Origin: Cyprinodon diabolis | Lineage: Eukaryota > Chordata > Actinopteri > Cyprinodontiformes > Cyprinodontidae | Assembly: GCA_030533445.1 (NCBI GenBank) | Contig: JARPUW010000552.1 | Span: 62,001-126,000 of the forward strand | Reading direction: 5' to 3' | Length of the DNA: 64,000 nt | Shown: piece after piece, positions 31,091-40,418 of the stretch | How the letters are laid out: each line of letters begins with the position of its first letter | Numbering within the stretch: the stretch's first letter is position 1 | Position numbers and translations under genes: made by a program | Notes under the pieces: model-generated | Databases searched by the model: none | What the model saw: the letters and a program-made list of their open reading frames with translations, nothing else | What the model was told of the DNA's origin: nothing

Positions 31091-31119
31091 GGCCTCCTGC
31101 TATGGAACAGGCTGGGGCC
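31078..31119 (+). promoter_or_regulatory. Predicted -1 ribosomal frameshift signal gag to pol
   Basis: The canonical slippery heptamer T TTA AAC (31078-31084) lies in the gag frame, one sense codon before the gag stop. A -1 slip enters the pol frame directly. Six nt downstream, 31091-31096 (GGCCTC) can pair with 31114-31119 (GGGGCC), and an inner CTG/CAG pairing is also possible, giving a stem-loop at the ideal distance. Confidence 0.8.
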
Positions 31120-32826
31120 CAAAGTCAAACTAGTTCCCTTGTTTTAAATCAGAGTATTACTGAGTCCTCTCATGTAACAGAAATATCTCAGATTCCCTTT
31201 GGACTTGTGGGGAAGCCCTGTGATAGTGAAGCATGGTTGGATGGAGCTCAGTGCAAATGTATTATTGACACTGGGTCACAGGTGACTATAATATCTCAGT
31301 CATTTTACTCCCGTTACCTTTCCCACCGACAGTTATTCTCTATAAAAGGGGCACTTGGTATTGAAGGAGCAGCAGGGCAAAAGGTCCCTTATGTGGGATA
31401 TGTAGAGGTGAAAGTTCAGTTTCCAAAAGATGCATGTGGGACAGACCAGGGCTATCATATCTTAGCTTTAGTCAGTCCAGACCAGACTTACAACGAGTAC
31501 CCTCTTCTTGTTGGTACAAATGTCTTGCGTCTAATGACAAAAGATTGCAGAAAGATGGGTGGGACAAGATTTTTAGAAACTTTGGCCATTCAGGCCAATT
31601 GGGTAATGGCTTATGTCAAGTGTCGTGAGTTGACAGATTCTCAAACAAAGAGTGAAAAAGTTCTCCGTGTCACATTCAGCAGCAAAGTACCTGTACGCCT
31701 AAAGAGTGGTGAATTGTATACTTTCAAGGGTATGTGCCATTCTAAGCAGGGGAATGGTGAGTTTCAAGGTCTTGTAGGTGGTGCAGAGGAAGCGCCTATA
31801 CCAGGAGGATTAATAGTCTATGACCAGATTGTGGAGGTAAAGTCTCAATCCCACAATAAGTTCCACCTAGTTGTCAAAAATGTTTCAGAACGTGACATAA
31901 CTCTGTACCCAAAAACTCTTATTGCTGAGTGTTCTCCCATTGACTGGGCTGTGCCTATCACATCCAGCAAACCAGGCATTTTATCAGATGCTAAAGTTCC
32001 CCAAGCACACTCCTTTTTGGTAGCTAGTGATGTAAAAGAAGTGCCAACACCTGAAACTATCGATCTGGACTTTGGTGACAGCCCTATATCATCCCAATTA
32101 AAAGAACACATGCAACAAAGAATCAACACTGAAGATGCTAGTGCTTTTTCTAGGCATGATCTAGATGTTGGTAACATTGTAGGTGTCTCTCACCGTATTG
32201 AACTGGAACCTCATGTGCCGTTCAAAGAGAGAACAAGGCGTGTCTCACCTGCAGACTTTGACGATTTGAAACGGCATCTTCAAGATCTTCTGGCTGTGGG
32301 TGTAATAGAAGAATCTCATAGTCCCTATGCCTCTCCTGTTGTTCTAGTCCGTAAAAAGAATGGAGAGTTGCGAATGGTGGTGGATTACCGCAGACTGAAC
32401 AATTTAACTAAGAAAGATGCTTACCCATTACCTGGGATAGAGGAGACATTTTCCTTGTTGTCAGGTTCAAAATGGTTCACTGTGCTGGATCTTAAAAGTG
32501 GGTATTATCAGCTGAATGTTGAACCTGCATATCGACCAAAAACAGCGTTTACCACACCCTTTGGTACCTGGCAGTTCCGCAGAATGCCACAAGGTTTGAC
32601 TAACTCCCCAGCCACATTTCAATGGACTATGGAAAAAGTGATGGAAGGAATTAACCTCCAGGAGGTTGTTGCCTTCTTAGATGATCTTATCATATTCTCA
32701 AGCTCGATTGAAAAACATGAGGAGAGATTGATGAAGATTCTCAAACGCATTGCTGATTTTGGCCTCAAACTGTCCCCTTCCAAATGCAAATTCTTTCAGA
32801 CTTCTGTGAAGTATTTGGGCATGTGA
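31078..32826 (+). CDS. pol: Gypsy protease and reverse transcriptase (pol)
   Basis: Entered by the frameshift at 31078. The aspartic protease has its catalytic DTG at 31267-31275 (CIIDTGSQVTII). The linker has no clear domain. Reverse transcriptase: RMVVDYRRLNNLT, TVLDLKSGYYQL (first Asp), RMPQGLTNSPATFQ, and catalytic FLDD at 32674-32685. The frame ends in a stop at 32824-32826, where a one-base shift relative to the conserved RT sequence breaks the ORF; the RT connection continues in another frame to about 33018. Confidence 0.9.
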   Translation, partial: FKQVRPPAMEQAGAQSQTSSLVLNQSITESSHVTEISQIPFGLVGKPCDSEAWLDGAQCKCIIDTGSQVTIISQSFYSRYLSHRQLFSIKGALGIEGAAGQKVPYVGYVEVKVQFPKDACGTDQGYHILALVSPDQTYNEYPLLVGTNVLRLMTKDCRKMGGTRFLETLAIQANWVMAYVKCRELTDSQTKSEKVLRVTFSSKVPVRLKSGELYTFKGMCHSKQGNGEFQGLVGGAEEAPIPGGLIVYDQIVEVKSQSHNKFHLVVKNVSERDITLYPKTLIAECSPIDWAVPITSSKPGILSDAKVPQAHSFLVASDVKEVPTPETIDLDFGDSPISSQLKEHMQQRINTEDASAFSRHDLDVGNIVGVSHRIELEPHVPFKERTRRVSPADFDDLKRHLQDLLAVGVIEESHSPYASPVVLVRKKNGELRMVVDYRRLNNLTKKDAYPLPGIEETFSLLSGSKWFTVLDLKSGYYQLNVEPAYRPKTAFTTPFGTWQFRRMPQGLTNSPATFQWTMEKVMEGINLQEVVAFLDDLIIFSSSIEKHEERLMKILKRIADFGLKLSPSKCKFFQTSVKYLGM

Positions 32827-33018
32827 TATCTGCCCAGGGGATAGAACCTGATCCAGAAAAGGTAGCTGCTGTGAAAGAATGGCCTCGACCTAAAACAGTT
32901 AAAGAGCTGCGGTCATTCTTAGGTTTTACTGGCTATTACCGATGTTTTATTAGGGATTATGCCAAAGTGGTTAGACCTCTGAATGATTTGTTGAAAGGAG
33001 CTCATCGAAATTGGACAA
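32822..33018 (+). pseudogene. pol: Gypsy RT thumb/connection, out-of-frame continuation
   Basis: Continues the RT (GHVISAQGIEPDP, then KELRSFLGFTGYYR and FIRDYAKVVRPLNDLL) in a different frame from the upstream ORF. It ends where Tc1 sequence begins. The tethered RNase H that should follow is missing. Confidence 0.85.
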
Positions 33019-33660
33019 TAGAAGATTGGAAAAACGATGCCTGGTCTGATGAGTCTCGATTTCTGGTGCGACATTAGGATGGTAGGGTCAGAATTTGGCG
33101 TCTACAACATGAAAGCATGGATCCATCCTGCCTTGTATCAACGGTTCAGGCTGGTGGTGGTGGTGTCATGGTGTGGCGAATATTTTCTTGGCACTCTTTG
33201 GGCCCCTTGGTACCAATTGAGCATCGTTGCAACGCCACAGCCTAACTGAGTACTGTTGCTGACCATGTCCATCCCTTTATGACCACAATGTACCAAACTT
33301 CTGATGGCTACTTTCAGCAGGATAATGCGCCATGTCATAAAGCTGGAATCATCTCAGACTGGTTTCTTGAACATGACAATGAGTTCACTGTACTCAAATG
33401 GCCTCCACAGTTACCAGATCTCAGTCCAATAGACCATCTTTGGGATGTGGTGGAACGGGAGATTTGCATCATTGATGTGCAGCCAACAAATCTGCGGCAA
33501 CTGTGTGATGCCATCATGTCAATATGGACCAAACTCCCTGAGGAATGCTTCCAGCACCTTGTTGAATCTATGCCACGAAGAATTGAGGCAGTTCTGAAGG
33601 CAAAATTGGGTCCAACCTGTTACTAGCATGGGGTACCTAATAAAGTGGCCGTTGAGTGTA
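33019..33660 (+). mobile_element. Tc1/mariner transposase fragment inside gypsy pol
   Basis: 3' two-thirds of a fish Tc1-like element: transposase pieces in several frames (WSDESRF with the first catalytic Asp; FQQDNAPCHKAG with the second), ending with the terminal inverted repeat TAATAAAGTGGCCGTTGAGT at 33640-33659. The third catalytic Glu position reads Asp (SPIDHLWD). The left end is truncated. It replaces most of RNase H. It is unrelated to the intact Tc1 at 40419. Confidence 0.88.
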
Positions 33661-33790
33661 AGTCTGGGCAACATAATGTTGATGCTTATGGGCTCTCCAG
33701 GAGGCCCCACGAGCCAGCTCAAGATGATGATGAGTCTCAAGAGATAGACAGGAGAATAATTACCCATTACGTTCCAGCCCATCCTCTGAA
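33661..33790 (+). pseudogene. pol: Gypsy RNase H end and linker
   Basis: SGQHNVDAYGLSRRP, the conserved end of gypsy RNase H, resumes right after the Tc1 terminus (33663 onwards), but in a different frame from the integrase ORF. The frame change lies between about 33770 and 33800. Confidence 0.75.
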
Positions 33791-35740
33791 GAGTTTAAGG
33801 TTTTGGATAGAGAAGTATTGAACAGTTTGTACATGTGCCTTGGGGTGACCGATGTCGCAGATGCAGAGGACAGGCAGGGAATGGCCAGGGAGATACCTGC
33901 AGTTGAGACACTTTTGTGTGATGAAGGTGTTGTCCCAGAGGACCTGGAAGTCCCAGTCTTATGGCCAGGTCTCTCAGCATTGCCTGAAATGTCTAGAGAG
34001 GACTGGTATCATTTACAGAGAAATGACCATTCTTTGGCGAGGGTTATCCATTTTTTTGAAAATGAGCCCGATACTACAACACTAAACATGGTTGAAGAGT
34101 CAGAAGTTTATTTACTTCTGCGGGAAAGGTCAAAACTAGTTCTGATAGAAGGAGTATTGTACCGCAAAGTTTGCAACCAAAGAGGTGAAACTTTTAATCA
34201 GCTTGTACTGCCTAGCAGCCACAGAGAAAGAGCTTTTGAAGGTGTCCACACAGAAACAGGGCATATGGGCATAGAAAGAACTCTTGAGCTTTCTAGAGCA
34301 AGATTCTTCTGGCCAAAAATGGCTAAGTACATTGATGCAAAGTGTAAAAGCTGTGAAAGGTGTGTGAGAAGAAAGGCAAGGGTACAGAGAGCATCTAAAT
34401 TAGTAAACATCAAATTCAGTGGTCCTCTTGAACTTGTTTGCATGGATTTTTTATCTTTAGAACCTGACTCCAAAGACACTCGAAATATTTTGGTGTTAAC
34501 AGATCACTACACCAAATATGCACAACCATATCCAACCAGAGATCAGACTGCCAAAACTGTCGCTGCAGTGTTGTGGGAGAATTTCATCAGTCACTATGGT
34601 TTTCCCCGCCGGCTGCATAGTGATCAGGGAGCCTGTTTTGAGTCTGATGTTGTGGCTGAACTCTGCAAACTTGCCGAAATTTCCAAATCTCGAACTACAC
34701 CCTACCATCCAAGAGGCAATCCAGTAGAAAGATTTAACAGAACTCTGCTAGATCTCTTGGGGACACTGGAGGACAGAAAGAAAGAAGAATGGAGAAAGTA
34801 TGTGAGGCCTCTGGTGCACGCCTATAATTGTACCAGGAATTATGTTACTGGGGAAGCTCCTTTTCTTTTAATGTTTGGCAGAAAGCCACGACTCCCCATC
34901 GACATTTGCTTTGGCATCAGCCCTCAAGGTTACAACCACAAAACACATTCACAGTATGTGAGAGACCTAAAGAAAAGGCTTAAACATGCATATGAGTTGG
35001 CCTCCAAAAATGCAGAGAAGAGAATGTTGCTGAACAAAAGGCGCTGGGATGCCAAAGTGACTGTCATGCCCTTGGAAGTAGGTGACAGAGTTCTCATAAG
35101 AAATCTGATTCTAAGAAAGAAACACAAGATTTCTGACAAGTGGGAACCCTTTGTTCATATTGTTGTTAAACAGCCTGATGAAAGTATCCCAGTCTATGTT
35201 GTCACACCAGAGGATGGAGAGGGCAGAGAGAGGGTTCTGCATCGAGACATGCTTCTCCCTTGCGGTTTCCTACCAGCAACATCGAGACCAGATGATGGAG
35301 ACGGGGTGGCCCCGATACCCCTGGTGCGATCTTCAGTGACAAATGATGAAGAGGACCTTGTGACCAACACATCTACGGTGGTAGAGAATACAGATCAGGT
35401 ACCACAGTGGGAGGACTCAGGAACTTCTTTGCACAGTGCGCCACCATCACAAAATGCCCTGAATCCCAATGCTTCTGAGTTCGTTTCGGAACAAAGAGAT
35501 TCGCCAGGGTCAGTGGCTGAAGTTAGTCCAGTAGTACCACTTTCAAGACCCCAAAGAAGGCGAGTCCAACCAACCTACCTCCGTGACTACCAGGTTGGCT
35601 CAAAAGTTCATTATGAGCAACACTTCTGTTCTCCAACACAGCAGTCACTGGTTTGTAGTTTTTTGGTGTCCTTGCAACAACAACTTGCAGGGTTGGTTCA
35701 GTCCCTCACTACTGGTAGTGACGTGGGCGTCACATTTTAA
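33791..35740 (+). CDS. pol: Ty3/gypsy integrase, copy B
   Basis: Same protein as at the window start, here with its upstream context. The frame is open from 33734; the listed start follows the alignment with copy A. HHCC domain, DDE triad and Ser/Pro-rich tail are all present, so the integrase portion itself is intact although it is cut off from RT by frame changes. Confidence 0.88.
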   Translation, partial: EFKVLDREVLNSLYMCLGVTDVADAEDRQGMAREIPAVETLLCDEGVVPEDLEVPVLWPGLSALPEMSREDWYHLQRNDHSLARVIHFFENEPDTTTLNMVEESEVYLLLRERSKLVLIEGVLYRKVCNQRGETFNQLVLPSSHRERAFEGVHTETGHMGIERTLELSRARFFWPKMAKYIDAKCKSCERCVRRKARVQRASKLVNIKFSGPLELVCMDFLSLEPDSKDTRNILVLTDHYTKYAQPYPTRDQTAKTVAAVLWENFISHYGFPRRLHSDQGACFESDVVAELCKLAEISKSRTTPYHPRGNPVERFNRTLLDLLGTLEDRKKEEWRKYVRPLVHAYNCTRNYVTGEAPFLLMFGRKPRLPIDICFGISPQGYNHKTHSQYVRDLKKRLKHAYELASKNAEKRMLLNKRRWDAKVTVMPLEVGDRVLIRNLILRKKHKISDKWEPFVHIVVKQPDESIPVYVVTPEDGEGRERVLHRDMLLPCGFLPATSRPDDGDGVAPIPLVRSSVTNDEEDLVTNTSTVVENTDQVPQWEDSGTSLHSAPPSQNALNPNASEFVSEQRDSPGSVAEVSPVVPLSRPQRRRVQPTYLRDYQVGSKVHYEQHFCSPTQQSLVCSFLVSLQQQLAGLVQSLTTGSDVGVTF

Positions 35741-35751
35741 GTGGGGGAGGA
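35741..35751 (+). other. Polypurine tract of gypsy element, copy B
   Basis: GTGGGGGAGGA abutting the 3' LTR. Confidence 0.8.
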
Positions 35752-36416
35752 TGTAACCCTACTGTATTTGTATATTTTGTGTTATTTGATTTTCTGTATT
35801 ATTTTACTTTATGGGCCATGTCCCTTTAAGAGAACTGAAGGACACTACTTTACGGCAGCATTCCAACTGCAGTTGCTAGGGGAATTCCCGGGCTTTGGAG
35901 TTTCAGAGCTGCTGCTGAGCAGAGAGATGCTAGTCTCAACCTAGCTTCTGCATATCGCCTGATGTATGCCTATATTGATGTTTTCCTGCTAGGAAATATT
36001 TTGTGAGAGGAACTCTGGGAGGGTGTTCGTGTGCCTACAGAGGAGGAAGGAGAGGCTGCTGAGTTTTTCAGTGCTTTTGGACACCGGCTGCCATCATCAT
36101 TCTGGATCCCTATTCCAGTCAAGACAGCCTTTCATTCGTATGCACCAGACACACACAAGTACAAATATAGAGCTCTATAGGACTTTTTTTTTTTGCTGGC
36201 CAGCTTTCTTTTTTTTTTTTTTTTTCTTTTTTTTTTTTTACCAAGGACCCTGTTACATTCAGGTTTGGACTGAATGTTTTTGGTGTTGTTGTTTTCAGGG
36301 ATACTCTCTGATCTAGTTGAGATGATGTTGAATGTATTTCAGTCCAGTCGTAATAAACAAACTGGTTGATAGTAAACTGCTATCTGAACCCGACTAAGTT
36401 CTATTCTTTGGTTACA
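35752..36416 (+). mobile_element. Gypsy 3' LTR, copy B
   Basis: 665 bp; differs from copy A mainly in T-tract length. Followed by target duplication GAGC at 36417-36420. Confidence 0.93.
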
Positions 36417-37407
36417 GAGCCTGTGAGTTTGATGTCCCAGGTCCTCATAGTACAGTCGCAGCAGCATCTGAGAATGTCAAAATCTGGCCAATATTCCCCC
36501 ATATGCAACAGTTTGGATAGCCCAACAAGGTGCAACACTGAAGTCCTTGTACTTTCCAAGAGGCAACCTCTAAATATGCTGCTTTAACAGTAGACTCTCT
36601 TATTTTTGCCAGCAGGGTATCTTCGTACGGTCATAGGACCCTACCACCGATTTTAGGCCAAAATTATCAAGATTGTCATAAACGGGTGAATTTCGGAAAT
36701 GATGTTTGAGGCCTCAGTCTGAGTGGAGCCTTTGAGTTTGATGTCCCAGGTCCTCATAGTACAAACACAGCAGCGTCTGAGATTGTCAAAATCTGCATTT
36801 GTGATGGCTAATATCTCATAGATGCTTTGTCCAATCTGTACCAAACTTGATTTCTGACTCCCTCCTCTGAGACTCTGCAAAGTAGAAAAAGCCAAGCTTT
36901 CTAGAGCTTTCCACTGGCTTTTTTTCCTTCAAAAGAATCCTAGCTGACTGAGACTGATGGCCTTTTCCGCTGTGACAGGGAGTAGTGTAGTGTAGTTGAC
37001 CATAGACTTTTAGAAAGTGACCGCCAAAAAGGCTGGAAAATTTCATACCCATTCAAGGTAATTGGAGGCATTCCCCTTTTAGTCTTATCTGATTACCTTG
37101 TAGATTTTATGCCTGTATTTTACAAGGTATATAGGAATCATGAATGGACTCTTTGCCACGGATCCCGTCAGCTCTGTGTCAATTGGAAGAATAAGCATCT
37201 CCAACAAACTAGGGTGGCTCACTCATATTAAAATAGGTGCCTTTGATCTGAACAGATGATGCGTTTGGGCTCCGTCGCCTCTTATAAAGGACACAATAGC
37301 TCATGCCTAATCTTAACAAGTGCTGAAGGTTGGCGGGTTTCATTGACCACCGCTAACCAGCATTCAACTGCCATGAATGGGCTGCTTGACTTAGACCGTT
37401 CCACATC

Positions 37408-37770
37408 ATACTTACCTGGCAGGGGGGATACCTTGATCATGAAGGAGGTTAACCCAGAGTGAGCCTTGGCCATTGCAACCTGGCTGTGCTGACCTGTGCG
37501 AATTCCCCAAATTTGGGAGTCTCAACTGCATAATTTGTGGTTGTTACGCCCCCAAGGTCTAGGGGTCTTGGGGAAGCAATATAAATAATGTCTTTTCTTA
37601 TGCAGGCTTTTCTTATGCAGGTTCAGCTCTGATAGAACTCCCTTGGTGGCTGCCTGAGGATTGCAGTGACATGATTGGACCAGCAGAAGAGTGTCAAGCC
37701 AATCAGGGTGCTGATGAGGCCCAGGGGCCGTAACAGTGGTAGTGGGGGACTGCGTACGCACTCTCCCCTG
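37408..37770 (+). pseudogene. U1 snRNA pseudogene split by an LTR-like insertion, copy B
   Basis: Same disruption as at 3620. The insertion therefore predates the duplication. Confidence 0.9.
37542..37735 (+). mobile_element. Small solo-LTR-like insertion in U1, copy B
   Basis: Identical in length and flanking GTGGT duplication to 3754-3947, with two or three substitutions (CCAGGGGCC for CCAGCGGCC near the right end). Confidence 0.7.
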
Positions 37771-38267
37771 GTTTATGTCCAAAGAAGTACACGCTATTGG
37801 AGGTGATTGAATTTCCTGTCAGACTGTCATAGTACTTGAGTGAACAATATAAAAAATGTGCTATCCCTAATACAAATTGTCCAAAATGAAATATTTGCCA
37901 TATCGGAAGTGTGAATAATGGTTATGGCTCTTCTTCAACATCTGTCGGGTGATGGTGCTAGCCACTAAGTTTAAGTCAATCAATTTTGTCACTGATAATT
38001 CTCAATTCATTAACTGAGACCGGGGTTAGGGTTAATGAACTGAGATCAGTCAGTGGCAGAGAAATAACATTTCAGTGCCTGACATCTACCTAATAGCAGA
38101 GGTGCTGGGGAAATTCTTCCCTGTCCCCCCCACCAGCAAAGACTTATTTTAGTGTGGGCAACAATTAATTTTACCTGTCAGAAGCAGTGGCTGTTCAGGC
38201 AGCACCCTTTTGCAAAGTTCTCAAAGCCAAGAGGGGTCCAAAAGTCAGGCCCTGTTCTTTTCAGCTT

Positions 38268-38370
38268 GTCGTTAGTTAGCTAGCGACATATGCAAAATTG
38301 GATACAATACAGAGAAGATTAGCATCCCTGTGCAAGGATGACACGTGATCGTGAAGCGTTTCCATATTTT
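38268..38370 (+). pseudogene. U6 snRNA pseudogene, copy B unit 0
   Basis: Same shortened U6 relic as at 4480. Confidence 0.75.
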
Positions 38371-38447
38371 CTTAACTCATGACCAGGGGAATTTTGAGTC
38401 TCTAATAGGGTATCCTGCCGTGACAAACTTCACATGCAAATGACTGC

Positions 38448-39425
38448 TGTTAAGTAAGAAAATATTCTAAAATAGTTAACTTTGGAAAAAGTTTGGCTCT
38501 CTCTCTTCCTCTGGATCCTAGGCCCTCCCGGCGAGCCGCGTGTGGCCACAAGGAAACCAACAATGCGTGTGGACGTCACAGAATCACAGAGTTTAATCCA
38601 CAAGAAACAGCTTATGAATTAACAACAAAACTGCAGAACAACAGAAACATACATTCAATTACCTGAGGTAAAGAAAATAGAAAAGAAAGGTAAAGATGCG
38701 TCTTTGGAGAGAGCTGTTGCAAAAAAGTTAAAATAGGGGCAGCTATCTGAATTATTACTCGTGTGCACAAACTTTTATAATGTAGGTGTGTCTTTCCTTT
38801 TAGTATATTCAGTTAAGGCGTCTTTCTCTCCTTACATAAAGTCTCAGGAACAAACTTAAATTCAGTAATTTGGTTCAAGTAAAGGTTATCTTCACAAACC
38901 CAGTTTTGCTCTTCTGCACAAGATTGAGTCCTGCCTTAAACCAAAAATAACGCATAGAATCAAAAGAACATGAGTTACAATTCCTGTTTCATTTAAAAAA
39001 CATGCTATTAGTACTTAGAAAAATGTCTTAAAAACTAAATGTTAGTGTTTTAACATTCTACGTTGTATTCAGTTTTACACCATCCCAGATGTTAGATCTG
39101 GAAGACTTTTGATCTTCTGTGAACCAAGCAGACTTCTCTCCTTGAGGCTCAAATGATGCTGCCCTCCAGGAGATACTCATTTTACGGCCTCCTGTCCTCT
39201 CTGATAAACAAAAGGAGCCTCATTGCGAGATCCCCTTTGATCTACATTTTACTTCCTGTTCTTTGAATACCTCAAATAGTTCATCAATAGTTTAGTTTTA
39301 AATTATTAACACAAACTTGTTCAAAATTAAGAAATATGTTCAAAATGAGAGTGTTCAACATACCTTTTACACATGCCATAAGATTAACTGTATTACAAAC
39401 TAAAAAAAATCATTTTTCCTTAACA
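38448..39425 (-). mobile_element. ERV 3' LTR, copy B
   Basis: 978 bp. Only one difference from copy A was noticed (GATGCG here, GACGCG there, near 38697). Confidence 0.85.
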
Positions 39426-39557
39426 GTCCCCCTTTTGAGGTCTGAGACACACAGACCTCACAAATAAATTGTATAGCCTTCTAATAAAGGAACCAAAAAA
39501 CTATTTAGTATACTAAAAAACTAAAACATTAGCCTAATTATATAACAGTCCCCCTTT

Positions 39558-40418
39558 TTAAAGCTCCACAACCCCCTCATTAGCAGCACCATGAAAAAGC
39601 ATCTGATAGGGAGGCGGAGCAGGCGGGCCACTGCTTCCCTTCTCAATTGAAACTGTAATAAGCCTAATGATAAGCGAACGGATGCACGGTACACAACAGC
39701 ATCCACAGGTGACCACTATGGCTACAAAAGTAGCCACAGAAACTAGCAGTGACATGACAATCCCTTTCCATTTACCAAACATAGTAGAAAACCACCTGTC
39801 CAAACCACCATCAATACCCGAATTTTCATGCATAGATTTACTCAAAATTCTCAAACCTTTTAACGCTCTAGTGACAGATCCATCAGGGGCTGTGTTATTA
39901 GGTATAAACGTACAGCAGCTGTCTTGGAACATAAAGCAGACCCCTCCTTTTTCAGCCAAAAGCATGTCCAGCGCCATCCGATTTTAATTTGTCATTAAAG
40001 AAGTCGGGGCTAACTGGTTCTTCAAACCTCCAACAGCATCCCTGGTCAGATTTGCTAGCCTCAAAAGATTATAAAGGACACAATTAATCCTATCAACATT
40101 TTTATTCGGCATGATAGGAAAGAAAGCTGATACCACAGGTAAATTCTCAAAACCTGCTGCAATTTGATCAGCCAATTTATATTGATCCGGAACCCCTCTC
40201 GGCACACCGATGGCATCGATATAAGTAGGAGAATTAGTCGTCAAATCAAATGCACTATCCGAATGTGTATGACGCAGCTGTCGCTTATTTCTCTGTGTCA
40301 GTGAGTTGAGCACCTGCGCCGGACCTACAGGATCAAGTCTTTCTCCTACAACCATAAGCGGGACTGCAAGGCGAGTCATAGCACATACTCCGACAGTCTT
40401 AGGAGGAATTCGCACATA
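39558..40418 (-). pseudogene. env: ERV env transmembrane part, copy B
   Basis: Carries the same in-frame stop (39984-39986), CX6CC and membrane segment as copy A. It is cut at 40418 by the Tc1 element; the remaining ~105 bp of env lies at 41669-41774. Confidence 0.82.

Larger units (their letters stand above)
1..33789. repeat. Large tandem duplication, copy A
   Basis: Position 1 aligns with 33790, and the match continues through every element with stepwise offsets: +33789 at the start, +33788 after a poly-T difference near 2400-2460, +35038 after the Tc1 insertion in copy B, +35036 after a GT-repeat difference, and +34800 after a 236-bp deletion in copy B. Only about ten substitutions were noticed in the first 14 kb, for example at 7119, 7882, 8152, 11871 and 14410. 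The left edge lies outside the window. The divergence is so low that haplotypes joined by the assembly are a real alternative to a genomic duplication. Confidence 0.9.
28653..36416 (+). mobile_element. Complete Ty3/gypsy LTR retrotransposon with PNMA-type gag
   Basis: 7764 bp, LTR to LTR, flanked by the 4-bp duplication GAGC (28649-28652 and 36417-36420). Order: 5' LTR, tRNA-Lys-type primer site, gag, -1 frameshift site, protease/RT, a Tc1 fragment in place of most RNase H, integrase, polypurine tract, 3' LTR. No env. It is defective: a stop inside gag, a 1-nt frameshift after RT, a second frame change upstream of integrase, and the Tc1 replacement. The LTRs differ by few bases (for example CAGCATT/CAACATT and GAAATATT/GAAAAATT) plus poly-T length. 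Confidence 0.93.
36417..38447 (+). repeat. Degenerate U1/U6 array unit (unit B0)
   Basis: Counterpart of 2629-4659, with a handful of substitutions (for example CCATGAAT here against CCGTGAAT in copy A). Spacer only, apart from the relics listed. Confidence 0.85.
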
